Part shown: in pieces, positions 23,300 through 36,763 of the stretch
How positions within the stretch are numbered: position 1 is the first letter of the stretch
Layout: the number at the start of each line of letters is the position of its first letter
Assembly (NCBI GenBank): GCA_965153455.1
Contig: OZ234493.1
Span: forward strand, 26,154,213 to 26,218,212
From: Sphagnum compactum
Taxonomy: Eukaryota; Bryophyta; Sphagnopsida; Sphagnales
DNA length: 64,000 nucleotides
Direction of reading: 5' to 3'
Notes under the pieces: model-generated
What the model saw: the letters and a program-made list of their open reading frames with translations, nothing else
Database searches by the model: none
Told to the model about the DNA's origin: nothing
Made by a program: the position numbers and the translations under genes

Positions 23300-26200
23300 A
23301 ATTGCATGGGCAATTATTGGTAAGTACATAAAGACCTTGCCAATTTTAATAACAATAAAATGGCCAGTCTCCATAAAGCAATATTTCCCTCCAAGAGTAG
23401 AGGAGGGAAAATTTCTTTTGACTCCTATTTGACCTATGCCTAAAATGGACAATGCCTTTTATTGGCCACCCATTATTATTGTGTTGAAAATGGATGTTCA
23501 TTGAACAATGTATGGGTATGTATTAAAATTAACCTAGAAAGGGTGAATCCCAATCACATCTATTATTGTCAAGTTGCAAACACACTAAAAAGACCTAGGG
23601 GTGCCAATGTCAAAGTCCCTCCAAGGACAACAATTGACACATGACATTCCTTTGCTAGTTTATTTTCTTATCGTTTGTATTTTTCATATTTAGTTTATAA
23701 TTACATGCTAGATATAATTATTTTTAAAATTAAAATTTGAATTATATCATTTATATTATGCATTCATGCTTTGAATAACATAAAAATAGATAATTTTGTT
23801 AAAGACACATTTTTAAAATCAAAATCACATTTGAAACCAATGCATTCGAGTGTTTTAAAAAATGAATTTCACCAATTTGGACATTCTAAACAACCATGCA
23901 GTTAAATTTGAACCACCCATTGTACACGAATGAGTTGATGAATGTTGGAATGTGATTGTTACTCAATCATGTCACGTGGAACATGTACATTTTGGACACT
24001 AAGGGACCAATTTTGGTCATGCAAGTTGACCATTTTAGGTGTAGCAACATTGTTTGCTGCTTCATCAAAAGAACACATAGCCCCTATTGAATCTCATAAG
24101 AGAATCTTAGTTTTTCTTATTGTTTCTAGACACATAATTACAACACAATGAAGCAAATATTGAAAGTGATGAAAATTTTAAAAATATGTATTTATCAAAA
24201 GGAATTTGAATGTGTGCAACAGACAAAATCAGTTTTAATTTTCTATTGAAATCATCTATTGAAAAATCTATAACCTCTTACACCTATACCAATTGGGTCC
24301 CATAGGTTGAATAAACATCAATATGATCACACAAGAAGTCAAATTCATCAATCTCATGCATAAACATTTCAAGCAATCATTTTTTGGTAGATATAATGAT
24401 TCATAGGATTGAAGAAACAAGAATGCAATTTTGATTGAATTCACCTAGCCAAGGTCAACCAACTAAGCAAGCAAGGTCCAAGTGATTCATCTTGATTGTC
24501 ACTTGGTAGGTCTAAGGACTGTGTGATGTGCAAAGTGCCAAGCAATGATGATCCTACATGATGATCTACAAGGTGAAGGAAAAGTCTAAAAAAAATGGCA
24601 ATTAAAATGACAAAAAATTGACATTCATAATGGAAAATATGGAAGATAATAAAAAATTTAGAATGCATCCTAGGTGTGGGGTGTGCATGTCACTTCATTA
24701 TGAAACTATCCATATGGAATAATTCAAACTAAAAATAGAAAAAAAAAGAGTCTTGAACAGAGAATAGGAAGGGTTCAAGTATAATAAATTACCCACTACC
24801 AATTGCCAATTATTTTATGCTCAGGATTTTATTTTTTAAAATTGGGATTTTTTGGAATTTTTTTTAATTTTTTAATATATATTTAATATTATTATGCTAA
24901 ATTTGATACCAAATATCTTCCAAAAATATGTGATTTCCATATTTTTTAGATATTTTAAACAAAATCTTTTATAATTGTTCTACAAGTGGTTTTGGGGACT
25001 TTTTATTCATTAAATTAATTTCCAATTTTTTCACATATTCACATAATATATTAAAAAAATTGTTGTATAAATATTCCAAACATTTTCAATGTTAATTTAA
25101 CTTACTTTTAAGTTAAATCCATAGCGGACGAAGTTTCCTTCAACTACCTTACTTTTGAGTTAGATGCAAAACTATTTATATTCCTACTACCTCATTTTAC
25201 AAGTTTTCATTACACTTTCTTTTATTCATGATGTGTATCCATAATGTCATTCCTCATCTATCAATGATAATTGCTCTTGGTAATTTGCACATGATCATTA
25301 CCCATGGATGTGATGCAATTCTAAGAAGTCGAAAAAATTCACGATTAATGAAAACAACTATCATACACAAGCAATAAAGATTGCTACCAATGGGACACTC
25401 CAAATGTAGATGTGTGACATAATAGGACCAATGATCATGTTGGTTTTGTTGTTGTATTTTCTGCAACATGAATCATTTAAGTGGAGCAAACATGGTTAAT
25501 GTACACCCACACTTCTTGAAAAACTCAAATATGAGTCTGAAAGTGAAAACAACGAAAGAAGGAATTGGGGTATGCTTCTTAGTTCGCAACATTTCAGGGA
25601 TAGAAGGGCATGTTGGAGCTTCGGGATGGGGAATAGGTCGAGTGACAAGTAAATCAATTATTCACACGGACTTACACAAACTAAACAACAAGCTGGTTCG
25701 TGTGTGGTTGGAGCATTTTTGTTACATAGACGAGCCATGGGTATACACAGACTCACAAGACTCACCACGGCCCGAACTTGGGAAAAGTATTCTCCCCTTC
25801 ATAGTATTCTCTATGATTAACCACAGGGGTTACATTCAAATGTCATTTTGTCCCAGGATTCCCAAGTTGGAAGTCCTGAAATTGGGACTTCTAGAATTTT
25901 GGAGGGCCATAACTTCTTTTGCAGACTTTTGATTGAAGTGAAGTCTCAAGAAAAGTTGTAGCCCTTGTCGAGAGTTTTTCAAAGATATGTGGCACGCCAC
26001 CTTCACGCACTTATTTTAGGGAGATTCCCTACTTTTAGTGGACGAAAGTCAAATTGGCATTTTGACCCCAACCCTTCTTTTGGCCATTACTTGTGTTTTA
26101 AGTACTCAAATGGGTCATGTGAGCCCATTTTAGACATTTATGTTTCAAGAACTTTCTAATGATCTAAGGAATTCTTCAGTCTAATGAGTTTTGAGTCTTG

Positions 26201-27900
26201 GAATACTTTTATGAAAATTCGGGACTCCACAAAAATTCCAATTCCCAAAGTGGGAGTCCATTTGGGAGTGTGTGAATTCATTCCCTCACATTCCCAAGAG
26301 TGCAAATGTGATTCCCGGGTTGCACTGTCGACTCGCACCTTTCCATGCCTTTGATTTGATTACAAGCCCAAGGCTAGGGTTGTGACAATGGCTATGGGAT
26401 ATTGGTTCATGTCTAGAGGTATATTCTTGCCAAACAACCATAAGTGCCTCACGCCAACATGCTTATGTTTTCAACTCCTATTTTCACAATAAATAATAAC
26501 CTACAACAACCATGAAAATTTATCAGTTGCAATTTGTGATTTTTAAAACATCTTTGCAAGAGAAATTTTTTTTAATCCTTTTCATTCCTTTGTTAGCTTT
26601 TCCATGAGCTAATAAATATTTTACAAAACATTGTCACACTAAAGAACATCATTGCCATCAACATTACAAGCACATAATGCACTAAAGAATGGCATCATCA
26701 CAAAAACTGAAGACTTAAAAATCCAAACATGATGGTCAAGCTTGGAGCACATTGTTAAGGTGAAAACATGGTTAGGTGGCTCAAGAGTGGTGTTTGAGAA
26801 TTCATAATTTAACACTAGCGATTCTTTTTGAAGTTTTAACAATTATCAAATCATAAATCCTAAGTTATCCCCAATAATTTTAATCAGAAGTATTAATAAG
26901 CCAACCTATGAATATCCTTAAACATGTGATTGATAAAAAAATCCATGCAAAACATTAAATTTTTTAATGTGAAATGGACTATCAAGGATAAAAATTTACA
27001 ACAAGCACGTCATTTAATTTTTAAAATTAGAAATATACATATTAAAAAAATTTAAATGCACTTCATTAATAAATTTTTCATTTGAGGATGTTTTATTTTT
27101 TTAATTTTATTTTGACCCTACTTTGACATTTTTTTGAGTTCACATTTTTCAATTTTTGTGTGACAAACGTAATGTTGTCATTTCAAAGTCTATTGTATGA
27201 GTCTATAATCTTCTTAGAATTCATCCAAAAAATTTATGATGATTCCCATTAAAGTCTATAACAACCTAAATAATTAAAAATTAATAATGTTAGTTTTGTA
27301 TATGGTTTTGAATTTTACATTTGTGTGTAATCCAAAAATATATAAAATGTGACAATCCAAATTGTCCCCCTATTCATGCTTTCACTTGTTAGAATATTGT
27401 GATGGTAGAAGTTTAGTTTGAAAGAAGAAGCTTTAGTAGACTTAATAACAATTCCTATGCTCTTGCGAAGGTAGACATCTTATTTAGGCCAAAAAAAGCC
27501 AATCCAATCCCATGTGTGCGTGTGCGTGTGTGTGTTTATATATACATGATCTTGCATCACCACCCTAATCCTCTTAACAATAGTTAATTTAACAAACATG
27601 ACCTTCATAAACAAATAAAGTCTCAATTTGTATAGAATTTTAAAGTTGTGACATAAAAGTTAACACCTAATAACAGTTATATGAGTTTCACCTCAAAAAA
27701 TAGCCATATGCACTACAATTGATAACAATTGTAGTTCAAAGAATCTTAAATTAGGTCTAAATCAACAATGTCTCAACAATCTGAGACAATTTGAAATGTT
27801 TCAAAACGTTTGCTTAATCTTTAAAACTTATCATGTTTACAAATCATTGGCCCATTCATCAAAGCTTTTGTTTTGATTCCATATGAGCACTTAGACATAA
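23300..27900. other. AT-rich gene-free spacer with decayed repeats
   Basis: No coding-like frame is seen. A more GC-balanced stretch at about 25590-26350 contains GGGCCATAACTTC and similar text reminiscent of plant LTR sequence and may be an LTR relic. A 154-codon frame at 25468-25932 crosses its edge but has no domain signature. A (GT)n-like tract lies near 27512-27535. Confidence 0.5.
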
Positions 27901-27950
27901 AGTTATCATCAAAGGCATCTGGAATTATGAGCTCATTTATCATTGACATC

Positions 27951-29171
27951 TTATGAGCTCATTATCATGGCTTTTGTTTCAATTCCTCGAACTATTGTTA
28001 CAACCTCGCTTGCTAGTTCAACTCTTTTGTACAAATCTTTCATGAAACCCACACAAAGTTTCCTTAAATCTTTAAAGTCCGAATCCAAAGATTGATGCGT
28101 CATAACAAAACCAAAAGCATTGGTGGTCACCTCACACAATTTCAAAAAATGCTCCTATAGGACTCGGTACAAACAAAGGCAATACAAAACGTTTTTTTGA
28201 GCATCGATTAATTTGCACATGATTAATGAAGAAAGTGAAAACAAAACAAATTATTTGCCAACAATTCTCCTTGCAAACAAAAACAAAAGAAAAACACCAA
28301 AGGGTGAACTTCAAAACTACATAAAGGATTTGAAGGGCTAATTCTAAACACTTTTCAAGCTCCTTATATTTGTAAAAGTTTGAAAAAAATTGCAATTTTG
28401 AAGGAAGTGCTAGTGTCACCAAAACAAGGGTGCACACAAGTTGTATACACATTGATCACAACAAAATAATGCTTAAGTGCATCAATACAACAAACATAAA
28501 AAATACACAACCAATGTAACAATATTGCATATGTTTATAACTCAGTGAAAAAATGACTTTATGGGCTTTGACAGATCAACATGCTCTGGAATTCCTCTCT
28601 TTGTGGACTATCATGGCCTTATATTAAGGTATCTTTACAACAAACAAGTTTTACACATAGTCTTCCCAAAATCCCAGTAGAGATATTGGTTTGGAAATGG
28701 TAAAGATATGGACAAGCAATGTTTGTAATGGTCTTTTCAAAATTTCCCAAGAACTTCCCATTACAGAGAACTTATTTTCAAACATTCAAGTACTTAGTCT
28801 TTCCGATGTCCCAACATAATTCTCAAGCACGTTCAACTTAAATAGGAACCCCATTAAGGCCAGGCCAATTAACCCCTTTGACCCTCTCAACATTTCCATC
28901 CTAAAAACTCTACTGACACATTAACTCTTAATGTTATGCTCATTAGCTTTAGCACAACAGAAATCCTAAAGCAAACACGAGTAACCTAGTTAAAATCACA
29001 AGCTTTAGGCATTCCTTTTGAAAGCTTCCAAACAACAAAACCAAATTGAGATGAATTTGAGTCTAAAAAACCAATGTGTTTAGCTTGAGTCATCATCAGG
29101 TATTTATTTCCTCTCCCCACCAAACACATTTTTCCTTCACTTAGTAATTTTGCATCATCTTCCTCACACAA
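27951..29171 (-). other. two exon-like fragments of unknown origin
   Basis: At about 28145-27951 the frame reads VTTNAFGFVMTHQSLDSDF, then KDLRKLCVGFMKDLYKRVEL. At about 29171-28986 it reads MCLVGRGNKYLMMTQAKHIG, then FLDSNSSQFGFVVWKLSKG. Both are balanced in composition and unlike the surrounding AT-rich noise. The second follows an AG acceptor-like site and ends in TAG. I recognise neither. They could be remnants of one gene or captured exons. Confidence 0.22.
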
Positions 29172-29429
29172 CTAAAGAAAATCCAAGAAACAACACTTCG
29201 TCACCAACTTTTGACGTGGGTGTCGGCATTCCATGAAGAACAACACACCAAATTCCATAACCTATAAACAACAAAAACACAAGAAAATAACAAAGACATC
29301 AAAAAGCAAAATGCAGCTCCTTTAAAGTTCATGATCACCAATCGTCCCCTTTCTTGGTGTTTTTTGCCAATACATCCATCAACATAGTAAATCATTCATT
29401 AGGGCAATATCACCCCACTTCATTTGGTT

Positions 29430-30240
29430 AGGGCTTAGTCATCCAAAAAATTTGTGGACACAAATTTTGTAGCCATGCTGATGCGATAAATTGGTGTATG
29501 ATATTATAATCTTGACATAGAACATCAAATTCTTTCATCGACTCATTGCCCTTATCTGTAAGAATGTACTTGGGCATTCCAAATCAACATATAATTTCAT
29601 CTTCAAGGAATATGGGTACAATAACTACATCATGCTCTTTCACATGACATGTTTCACACCACTTGGAATAGTGGTCAATAACAATAAAAACATATTTATT
29701 GCCATTAGATTATCAGGCAAAATCCTGCAATATCAATAACCATTTGATAAAAGAGATCACACATACGTATGCTCTTCATACCTTCCATTCTAGACCTCAT
29801 ATTGCCAGTTTGTTTGGCCAATTGGCATATATCACAAACGTTGACAAGTTCTTTAACATAATATGTCATATCATGCCAAAAAAATCGCTTTTTAATTTTA
29901 GCAAACATCCTTGCGTCACTGAAATGTCCAATCTCATCGTGCATATTTTTCATTATTACAAATATGTCGTCCGGTTTAGGAACCATTAGGTTTTAAAAAT
30001 ATAATGTATCCTCCTGCTGGTGATATCTCATCACTTTTTGTTTTGCCATCTCAATATCAACAAGAGTGCATGCATTTATGTTTAATGAACCACGGGTGAG
30101 TAATGTCATACTCAAAGGATCTTCCGAAATGTCTAAGCAGTAGTTTTGTTCGTCCCCATCCATCTTTGGTTAAATAATAATGTTGGTCTTGGCCTGATCA
30201 ACAAGGTTTGTGCTTCATGGGCCAGATTTTAGTAATCTTG
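29430..30240 (-). mobile_element. Ty3/gypsy retrotransposon pol relic (RNase H end, integrase)
   Basis: On the minus strand, several broken frames give RYHQQEDTLYF then MVPKPDD. An H2C2-type integrase zinc region follows (HDEIGHF, FFWHDM, CDICQLAK), then GNKYVFIVIDHYSKW and ILTDKGNESMKEF of the integrase core. The order matches plant Ty3/gypsy pol. In-frame stops and indels interrupt it, and no LTR pair is visible nearby, so it is an old fragment. Confidence 0.75.
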
Positions 30241-30664
30241 TACAGTGTATTTTGGTCCTTATTGTTCAACATTCATCCTTTGATCATGTCCCCCATCTTG
30301 GTAACAAAATGATTTATTTTCCTTTCTAAGTTTGGACCTCAATGTGGTCTGGTGTTGCATCCACTTCCATCACAATGAAAAGATTGTTGATAATTTCACT
30401 ACCCTTAGTGGACATGGAAACCTCTTGTGCAATCCTAATTTAAATTCTGAATCTCACTTCGAAAGTTTTCATGAGCTTCATACTTGCCAACCGGGTTTTT
30501 GCTCAATGCATCCACATTTGTCCACCAAAAGAGTAAGCGGTTCAATTTACTTGACAATTGTGATTTTTTTTTTTAAATATTCAAAAAATTACGATTGAAA
30601 CATAGTCAAAGATGACATTAGGTCGAAGGCGAGTTGGTTGAAAAAGAGGGGTTATCTATTAGTG

Positions 30665-31130
30665 ATTCAATTGGCAATAGATGAAGGTAATTCATTCAAC
30701 CTGACACATTTTAACAAATTAAGTTCCTTGAATGCATGAAAGGCCAATAAACATAAGTAATTCCTCCAAGTTCGTATGTTCCCACAATTAAAACTTTTGG
30801 AGTGCATTTAATTTGCCAATGTACATGCAAGTAATTCTTGCAAGTTGAAACATTCACACAAATCAAGATTTTTAAGTGCATTCAATGACCAATAGATGAA
30901 AATAATGTTTTGAAACTGGAACACCTTAACAAATGAAGCTTTTGGAATGTACTCAATTGGCCAATAGTTGAAATAGTTATTTCAAATTGGACACCTTGAC
31001 AAATGAAGGACTTTGAGTGCATTCAATTTGCCAATAGATGAATATTTCTCTCACGATGCTCTCGAGTTGGAGAAGTCTTATAAGTAAAGATCTAGAGTGC
31101 ATTCAATTGGCCAGTAGATGAAGGTAGTTC
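30665..31130 (-). pseudogene. decayed LRR array related to the HNL gene
   Basis: About six diverged copies of the same 72-base unit that forms the HNL LRR exon. The plus-strand signature GTGCATTCAATTGGCCAATA recurs with substitutions near 30798, 30870, 30945, 31017 and 31098, with GATGAAGGTA remnants between. Spacing stays near 72 bases in part. Stops and indels make it non-coding. It lies about 4 kb beyond the end of the HNL gene in the same orientation, so it is either the tail of an older, longer gene or a separate dead paralogue. Confidence 0.75.
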
Positions 31131-31199
31131 ACTAATAAAAACTCCCCCATTTTGTAACTATGTTTTCAACTAGCATTCAATTACAAACCAAGTCGAAAA

Positions 31200-34100
31200 C
31201 TACACATATAATTGTAACTTGTTTTTTGCAATTGGTAACCAATAATGTCAACAAGTACAAGTCGAGAATGAAATTTAGTCAAAAGTGTATGCCACGTGTC
31301 AACACCATAACAATAGCTACTACATGCCATTGTTTGCCAATTTAGTTGAAAGTTGTTGTACCAATTTAGTTGAGGGATGATTCAACTAGATTCGACTATT
31401 GAATGAACTTCATCTGCTAACTGGGCGTGACGTCACCCAAAAATAAAATTACAATTTTAACTATGTTGCAACTATGTAAACTGAACACTTGGCTAGTTGT
31501 TTGGTATAGTCACAATGTTAAGGTCAACAAATAGTTAAATGACACTTGGCACATCCACATCAATAGGTTAAGCCGCATGGTGCTTAATCATAGGTTAGGT
31601 TTAAACCTAGGTCTCTAGGCTAAACCTATACATAGGCCGTTCAACTTAGGATTAAATTAGGGTTGGACCTAGACACCTATGCTAGACCTAGACTTAGGCC
31701 ATGTGGTAATTATAAATGAAATTATATTACATTTGGTTGAACCTTTAGGGTTGAACCTTTTTAATTGGATCATCCCAAATGACTATTACATTTTCATATT
31801 TATCATGTTTTCCAACAATCTTAATGCACTCCTTTAAATAGTTTGGATTCATGGAATGGAAGCCAAATAATTGGGATAAAAAATTTAGTTATAACCTAAT
31901 TGTAATCCAGTTACAACCTAATTGCAACTCAAATAGTTGTAATCTAGTTATATAAGTTAGTTTAAGCTTAATTAGGCCTAGTTTAAAGTAATAATCTACC
32001 TAGCCTAAGTTTAGTTAGTTACTCTAATTACTTGTAGTAATTATTTATCAATTATTTTTAATTGTATAGTTGTATAAGTAAACAATTAAACATATTTCCA
32101 TCATATTAAATAATATGGTGATTAGTTAGTTTAAAAGAAAATCAGCAATTAAATGTAATTGTCTTTAAAAAATAAGTATTAATATTATTGAATATTTTTA
32201 AAATTCCAAATCCATAGGGTTTTCAATATTTCATAAAACAAGGAATTAACTCAAATATAAATATTCAATAATATATTTTAAATGAAATTTTAATTAAATT
32301 GATTATTAAAATATAATGATAAATACTAATTGGCTATAATAACCAAAAAAACATTAATAATACTATTGTAGCTAATAGTTAGGCTAGGCTAGTTAATTAT
32401 TAACTATTATTCATATATTTCTCTACCTTATTGGAACTATGATGAATTAATATAATAGAGGTTAAGTAAGAAAAATATAACAAAAATAGATCTTAAAACA
32501 TAGTAATGTTAAATGAAAATAATCTCTTCAATTATATAATAATTTATCAAATATATATTTCTAATTATTTCAATAATTTTTATAATTTAATCATAAATAA
32601 ATAATAAAATAATTGGTAATAAAATGAAAACATGAAAATTTTATTGGAACTAATAACCAACACTAGAAAAAATATTGAATTTATAAAAAATATTAATAAT
32701 GTATCATTACATGATATGTTGTAAACTAAAATTGATCTACATGGAAATAATAAATTACAGATGTATTGAACATATTCCCAAAAAATATTAATTAAGCCTC
32801 ATTACTTGAGATGTTGTAAATTAAAATTGAATCTACATTGAAATAATATATTATGCATGTATTGAACATACACATTATTAAATTGACTTATATTTCCAAA
32901 ATTGCTTAAATTTTATTTTCAAATTAAAGTGTAATATTTATATGCACAAAAAATTTCTTGTTACATAACCAATGAACCATTCATGTATACAAAAAACATT
33001 TACATGGATCTTAATAATTAATGAATTTATATTTTATTTTAAATATATATTAAGACATCATATGTATAAAAATGAATGAACATTACAGTTCCACAAAATT
33101 ATTAATTATGTATCATTTCTTGATTTTTTGTATATTAAAACTTGATTACAAAAAAATAATAAATTACATATATTGAACATTCATTATTACAAACTCATAT
33201 TTCATAAATTCTTTAAATTTTATTTTGAAATTACATATTTATATGCACAAAATTATTTGCATCATACATAACCATTCATTTGATACAAAAAAAACTTACA
33301 TGTAATTTAATCTATTTACGAAGGTAGATAATTTGTTTTGTTTTGTTTTATTATGTTTAGATTTTTTGAACTAAATTGCTTCATGCAATGCTATTAATAT
33401 ATTTGAAAACCTAACAATGAGTAGGGTGCATTGACTTGGTTTGAGAATTTTTGGAGCTACAATGCAAAGGTTATTGATTATTGAATCATTTTCTTGGTAA
33501 ACCTTAATAAAATCATACATAAAAAGTGTATTTGAATCTAAGGGTTTACTTGGTGCCGTTGGAAAATAATTGATGAGCCAAATTTAATGAAGTTTATTTA
33601 GTATTTTCATATTTAAGGTGCGGAAGATATTGAATTTTGAATGAATCTTGTTTCTGAAAATTCAATCCATTTTTTTAAAAAATGGGTTTAGAATGGAAAA
33701 TGCTTTGAGTGTGTTCACACTTGGGGCCATCAACACATGTTACATTATTCGTTCATGAAGGAAGGTAGTCTGTTTTGTTTTGTCACAATGAAATCTCCCA
33801 AACCATAGCATTTTACGTTATGCTATGGGACATATCATCATAAAGTTCTCAATGAGTAGGGGTGCACCAACTTGGTTTAAAATGTTTGGAGTTATGGTGT
33901 AGAATTTATCGATTATTCAAGCATGTTTTCATTGAATTTATTAAAAAAACCAATATTGAAAACTATGTTGGAATATGGGGGCATTCTTGCTATTATTGGA
34001 AAGCCCTCACCAAGTTTGATTTAATAATGTTGATTCCATAATTTTGAGACCTAAAATGGGAACTATATTATTGAAATATTAGTGGGTATTGTTGTTATAA

Positions 34101-34700
34101 ATTCAAACAAATTACAAAAAGGGGTTACGAAGGAAAATTCAATTGAATGCATTCAAACTTGGGCCAATGACATAAGGTACATTAGTGTTTAATGAGTTTT
34201 TATCATAATTTTAAACAAATATTAAGATATCATGTATATAAAAATGAATAAACATTAGAGTTGCACAATATTATTAGTCATGTGTCAGTACTTAATATGT
34301 TTTAATGATGTACATAAAAATAATAAATTACATGTGTATTGAACATAAACATTATTACTAACATATATTTAGAATTTCCAAAACTTTATTTTGAAATTAA
34401 ATTTTAATATTTATATGCAAGAAAAAAACCATTCATTTATACAAATAAAATTTACATGAAAGTTAATGTTATTATAATTTTAAATAAATATTAAAATCAA
34501 AGTTGCATACTAATTGTTTAACCTAGTTGAAATAAATAGTTACAAACAAGACTACATTTGATTTGTCCTTTAATACATTTTATCATCCATATATGTGTGT
34601 TGTTGGTGTCATTAAAATAATTGAACATTCATCAATGTTTTGACTATATGCCAATTAAAGAACCTTAGATGCCAAAAATATTTTTAAAATGGCACTTTTG
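31200..34700. other. extremely AT-rich desert
   Basis: About 3.5 kb with very low GC and no open frame of interest. Some phrases recur within it: CATTACTTGAGATGTTGTAAA-like text near 32705 and 32800, and ATATTTATATGCAC near 32935, 33233 and 34405. This suggests degraded copies of one AT-rich element. It separates the live-looking LRR array from the decayed one. Confidence 0.55.
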
Positions 34701-34739
34701 TGAAAACATGTTTCACATTGTTTATCAACATAGTTGAGT

Positions 34740-34984
34740 GTTCAACTTGGAGAGACATTGTTGATGTTGAGAATATTCAGTAATTGACCAACTAGTTGAA
34801 AAATGTTTTCGACTATATACCAATATAGTAATTGGAACACTTTCATAAATAAAGCTTTCGGAGTGCATTTGATTGCCAATAGATGAAGGTAGTTCTTCCA
34901 AATTGGAACACCCTTTTCAATAAAGCTCTTGGAGTGCATTCAATTAGCAGCAGATGAAGGTAGTTCTTTCAAGTTGGAACACCC
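34740..34984 (-). pseudogene. decayed LRR units behind the stop of the HNL gene
   Basis: Past the TAG at 34987-34985 the sequence still spells GCSNLKELPSS and then breaks, with a second stop a few codons on. Two or three further units are recognisable with frame shifts down to about 34740. The present stop is therefore inside the repeat array rather than at a natural domain boundary. Confidence 0.7.
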
Positions 34985-36763
34985 CTACAAATTAAGCGTT
35001 TGGAGTGCATTCAATTGGCCAATAGATGAAGGTAGTTCTTTCAAGTTGAAACACCCTTCTACATCAAACATTTCGAGTGCATTCAATTGGCCAATAGATG
35101 AAGGTAGTTCTTTCAAGTTGGAACACCTTCCTAAATAAAGCTTTTGGAGTGCATTCAATTGGCCAATAGATGAAGGTAGTTCTTTCAAGTTGGAACACTC
35201 GCACAAATCAAGCTCTTCGAGTGCATTCAATTGGCCAATAGATGAAGGTAGTTCTTTCAAGTTGGAACACCCCCACAACTGAAGCTCTTGGAGTGCATTC
35301 AATTGGCCAATAGATGAAGGTAGTTCTTTCAAGTTTGAACACCTTTCTAAATCAAGCTTTTCGAGTGCATTCAATTGGCCAATAGATGAAGGTAGTTCTT
35401 TCAAGTTGCAACACCCCGACAAATCAAGCTGTTGGAGTGCATTCAATTGGCCAATAGATGAAGGTAGTTCTTTCAAGTTGGAACACCCTCCTAAATAAAG
35501 CTTTTGGAGTGCATTCAATTGGCCAATAGATGAAGGTAGTCCTTTCAAGTACGAACACCACCACAAATAAAACTCTTGGAGTGCATTCAATTGGCCAATA
35601 GATGAAGGTAGTTCTTTCAAGTTGGAACACCCTTCTAAATAAAGCTTTTGGAGTGCATTCAATTGGCCAATAGATGAAGGTAGTTCTTTCAAGTTGGAAC
35701 ACCCTACCAAATAAAGCTTTTGAAGTGCATTCAACTGGCCAATAGATGAAGGTAGTTCTTTCAAGTTGGAACACCCTTCTAAATAAAGCTTTTGGAGTGC
35801 ATTCAATTGGCCAATAAATGAAGGTAGTTCTTTCAAGTTGGAACACCCTTCTAAATAAAGCTCTTGGAGTGCATTCAATTGGCCAATAGATGAAGGTAGT
35901 TCTTTCAAGTTGGAACACCCCCACAACTGAAGCTCTTGGAGTGCATTCAATTGGCCAATAGATGAAGGTAGTTCTTTCAAGTTGGAACACCCTTCTAAAT
36001 CAAGCTTTTGAAGTGCATTCAATTGGCCAATAGATGAAGGGAGTTTTTTCAACTTGGAACACCCTATCAAATAAAGCTTTTGAAGTGCATTCAACTGGCC
36101 AATAGATGAAGGTAGTTCTTTCAAGTTGGAACACCCTCCTAAATAAAGCTTTTGGAGTGCATTCAATTGGCCAATAGATGAAGGTAGTTCTTTCAAGTTG
36201 AAACACCCTCCTAAATCAAGCTGTTGGAGTGCATTCAATTGGCCAATAGATGAAGGTAGTTCTTTCAAGTTGGAACACCCCCACAAATGAAGCTCTTGGA
36301 GTGCATTCAATTGGCCAATAGATGAAGGTAGTTCTTTCAAATTGGAACACCCCCACAAATGAAGCTCTTGGAGTGCATTCAATTGGCCAATAGATGAAGG
36401 TAGTTCTTTCAAGTTCGAACACCTTTCTAAATCAAGCTTTTCGAGTGCATTCAATTGGCCAATAGATGAAGGTAGTTCTTTCAAGTTGGAACACCCTTTT
36501 AAATCAAGCTCTTTGAGTGCATTCAATTGGCCAATAGATGAAGGTAGTTCTATCAAATTGGAACACCCCCACAAATAAAGCCCTTGGAGTGCATTCAATT
36601 GGCCAATAGATGAAGGTAGTTTTTTCAACTTAGACCACCCTGACAAATGGAGCTCTTGGAGTGCATTCAATTGGCCAATAGATGAAGGTAGTTCCTTCAA
36701 ATTGGAACACCTTGACAAATCAAGCTCTTGTAGTGCATTCAATCGGCCAATAGATGAAGGTAA
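34985..36763 (-). repeat. homogeneous 72-bp (24-residue) LRR tandem array
   Basis: There are 24 complete units plus 16 residues of a 25th. Each begins LPSSIGQLNAL (unit 1 has IGR, unit 14 has SFIG) and continues with xxLxLxxCSNLKE. Differences cluster in the two residues after NAL, the x of LxL and the two residues after it, which are the solvent-exposed concave positions; the LPSSIGQLNAL part hardly varies even in DNA. Because 72 is a multiple of three and the unit lacks stops in other frames, long spurious frames run through the array on both strands. Confidence 0.95.

Noticed and set aside
25468-25932. 154-codon plus-strand frame
   Set aside because: It crosses the edge of an LTR-like repeat, composition changes halfway, and no domain or splice context supports it.
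35424-36422. Long alternative-frame minus-strand frames within the LRR array as genes
   Set aside because: They exist only because the repeat period is a multiple of three; the LRR frame is the one joined to NB-ARC by splicing phase.
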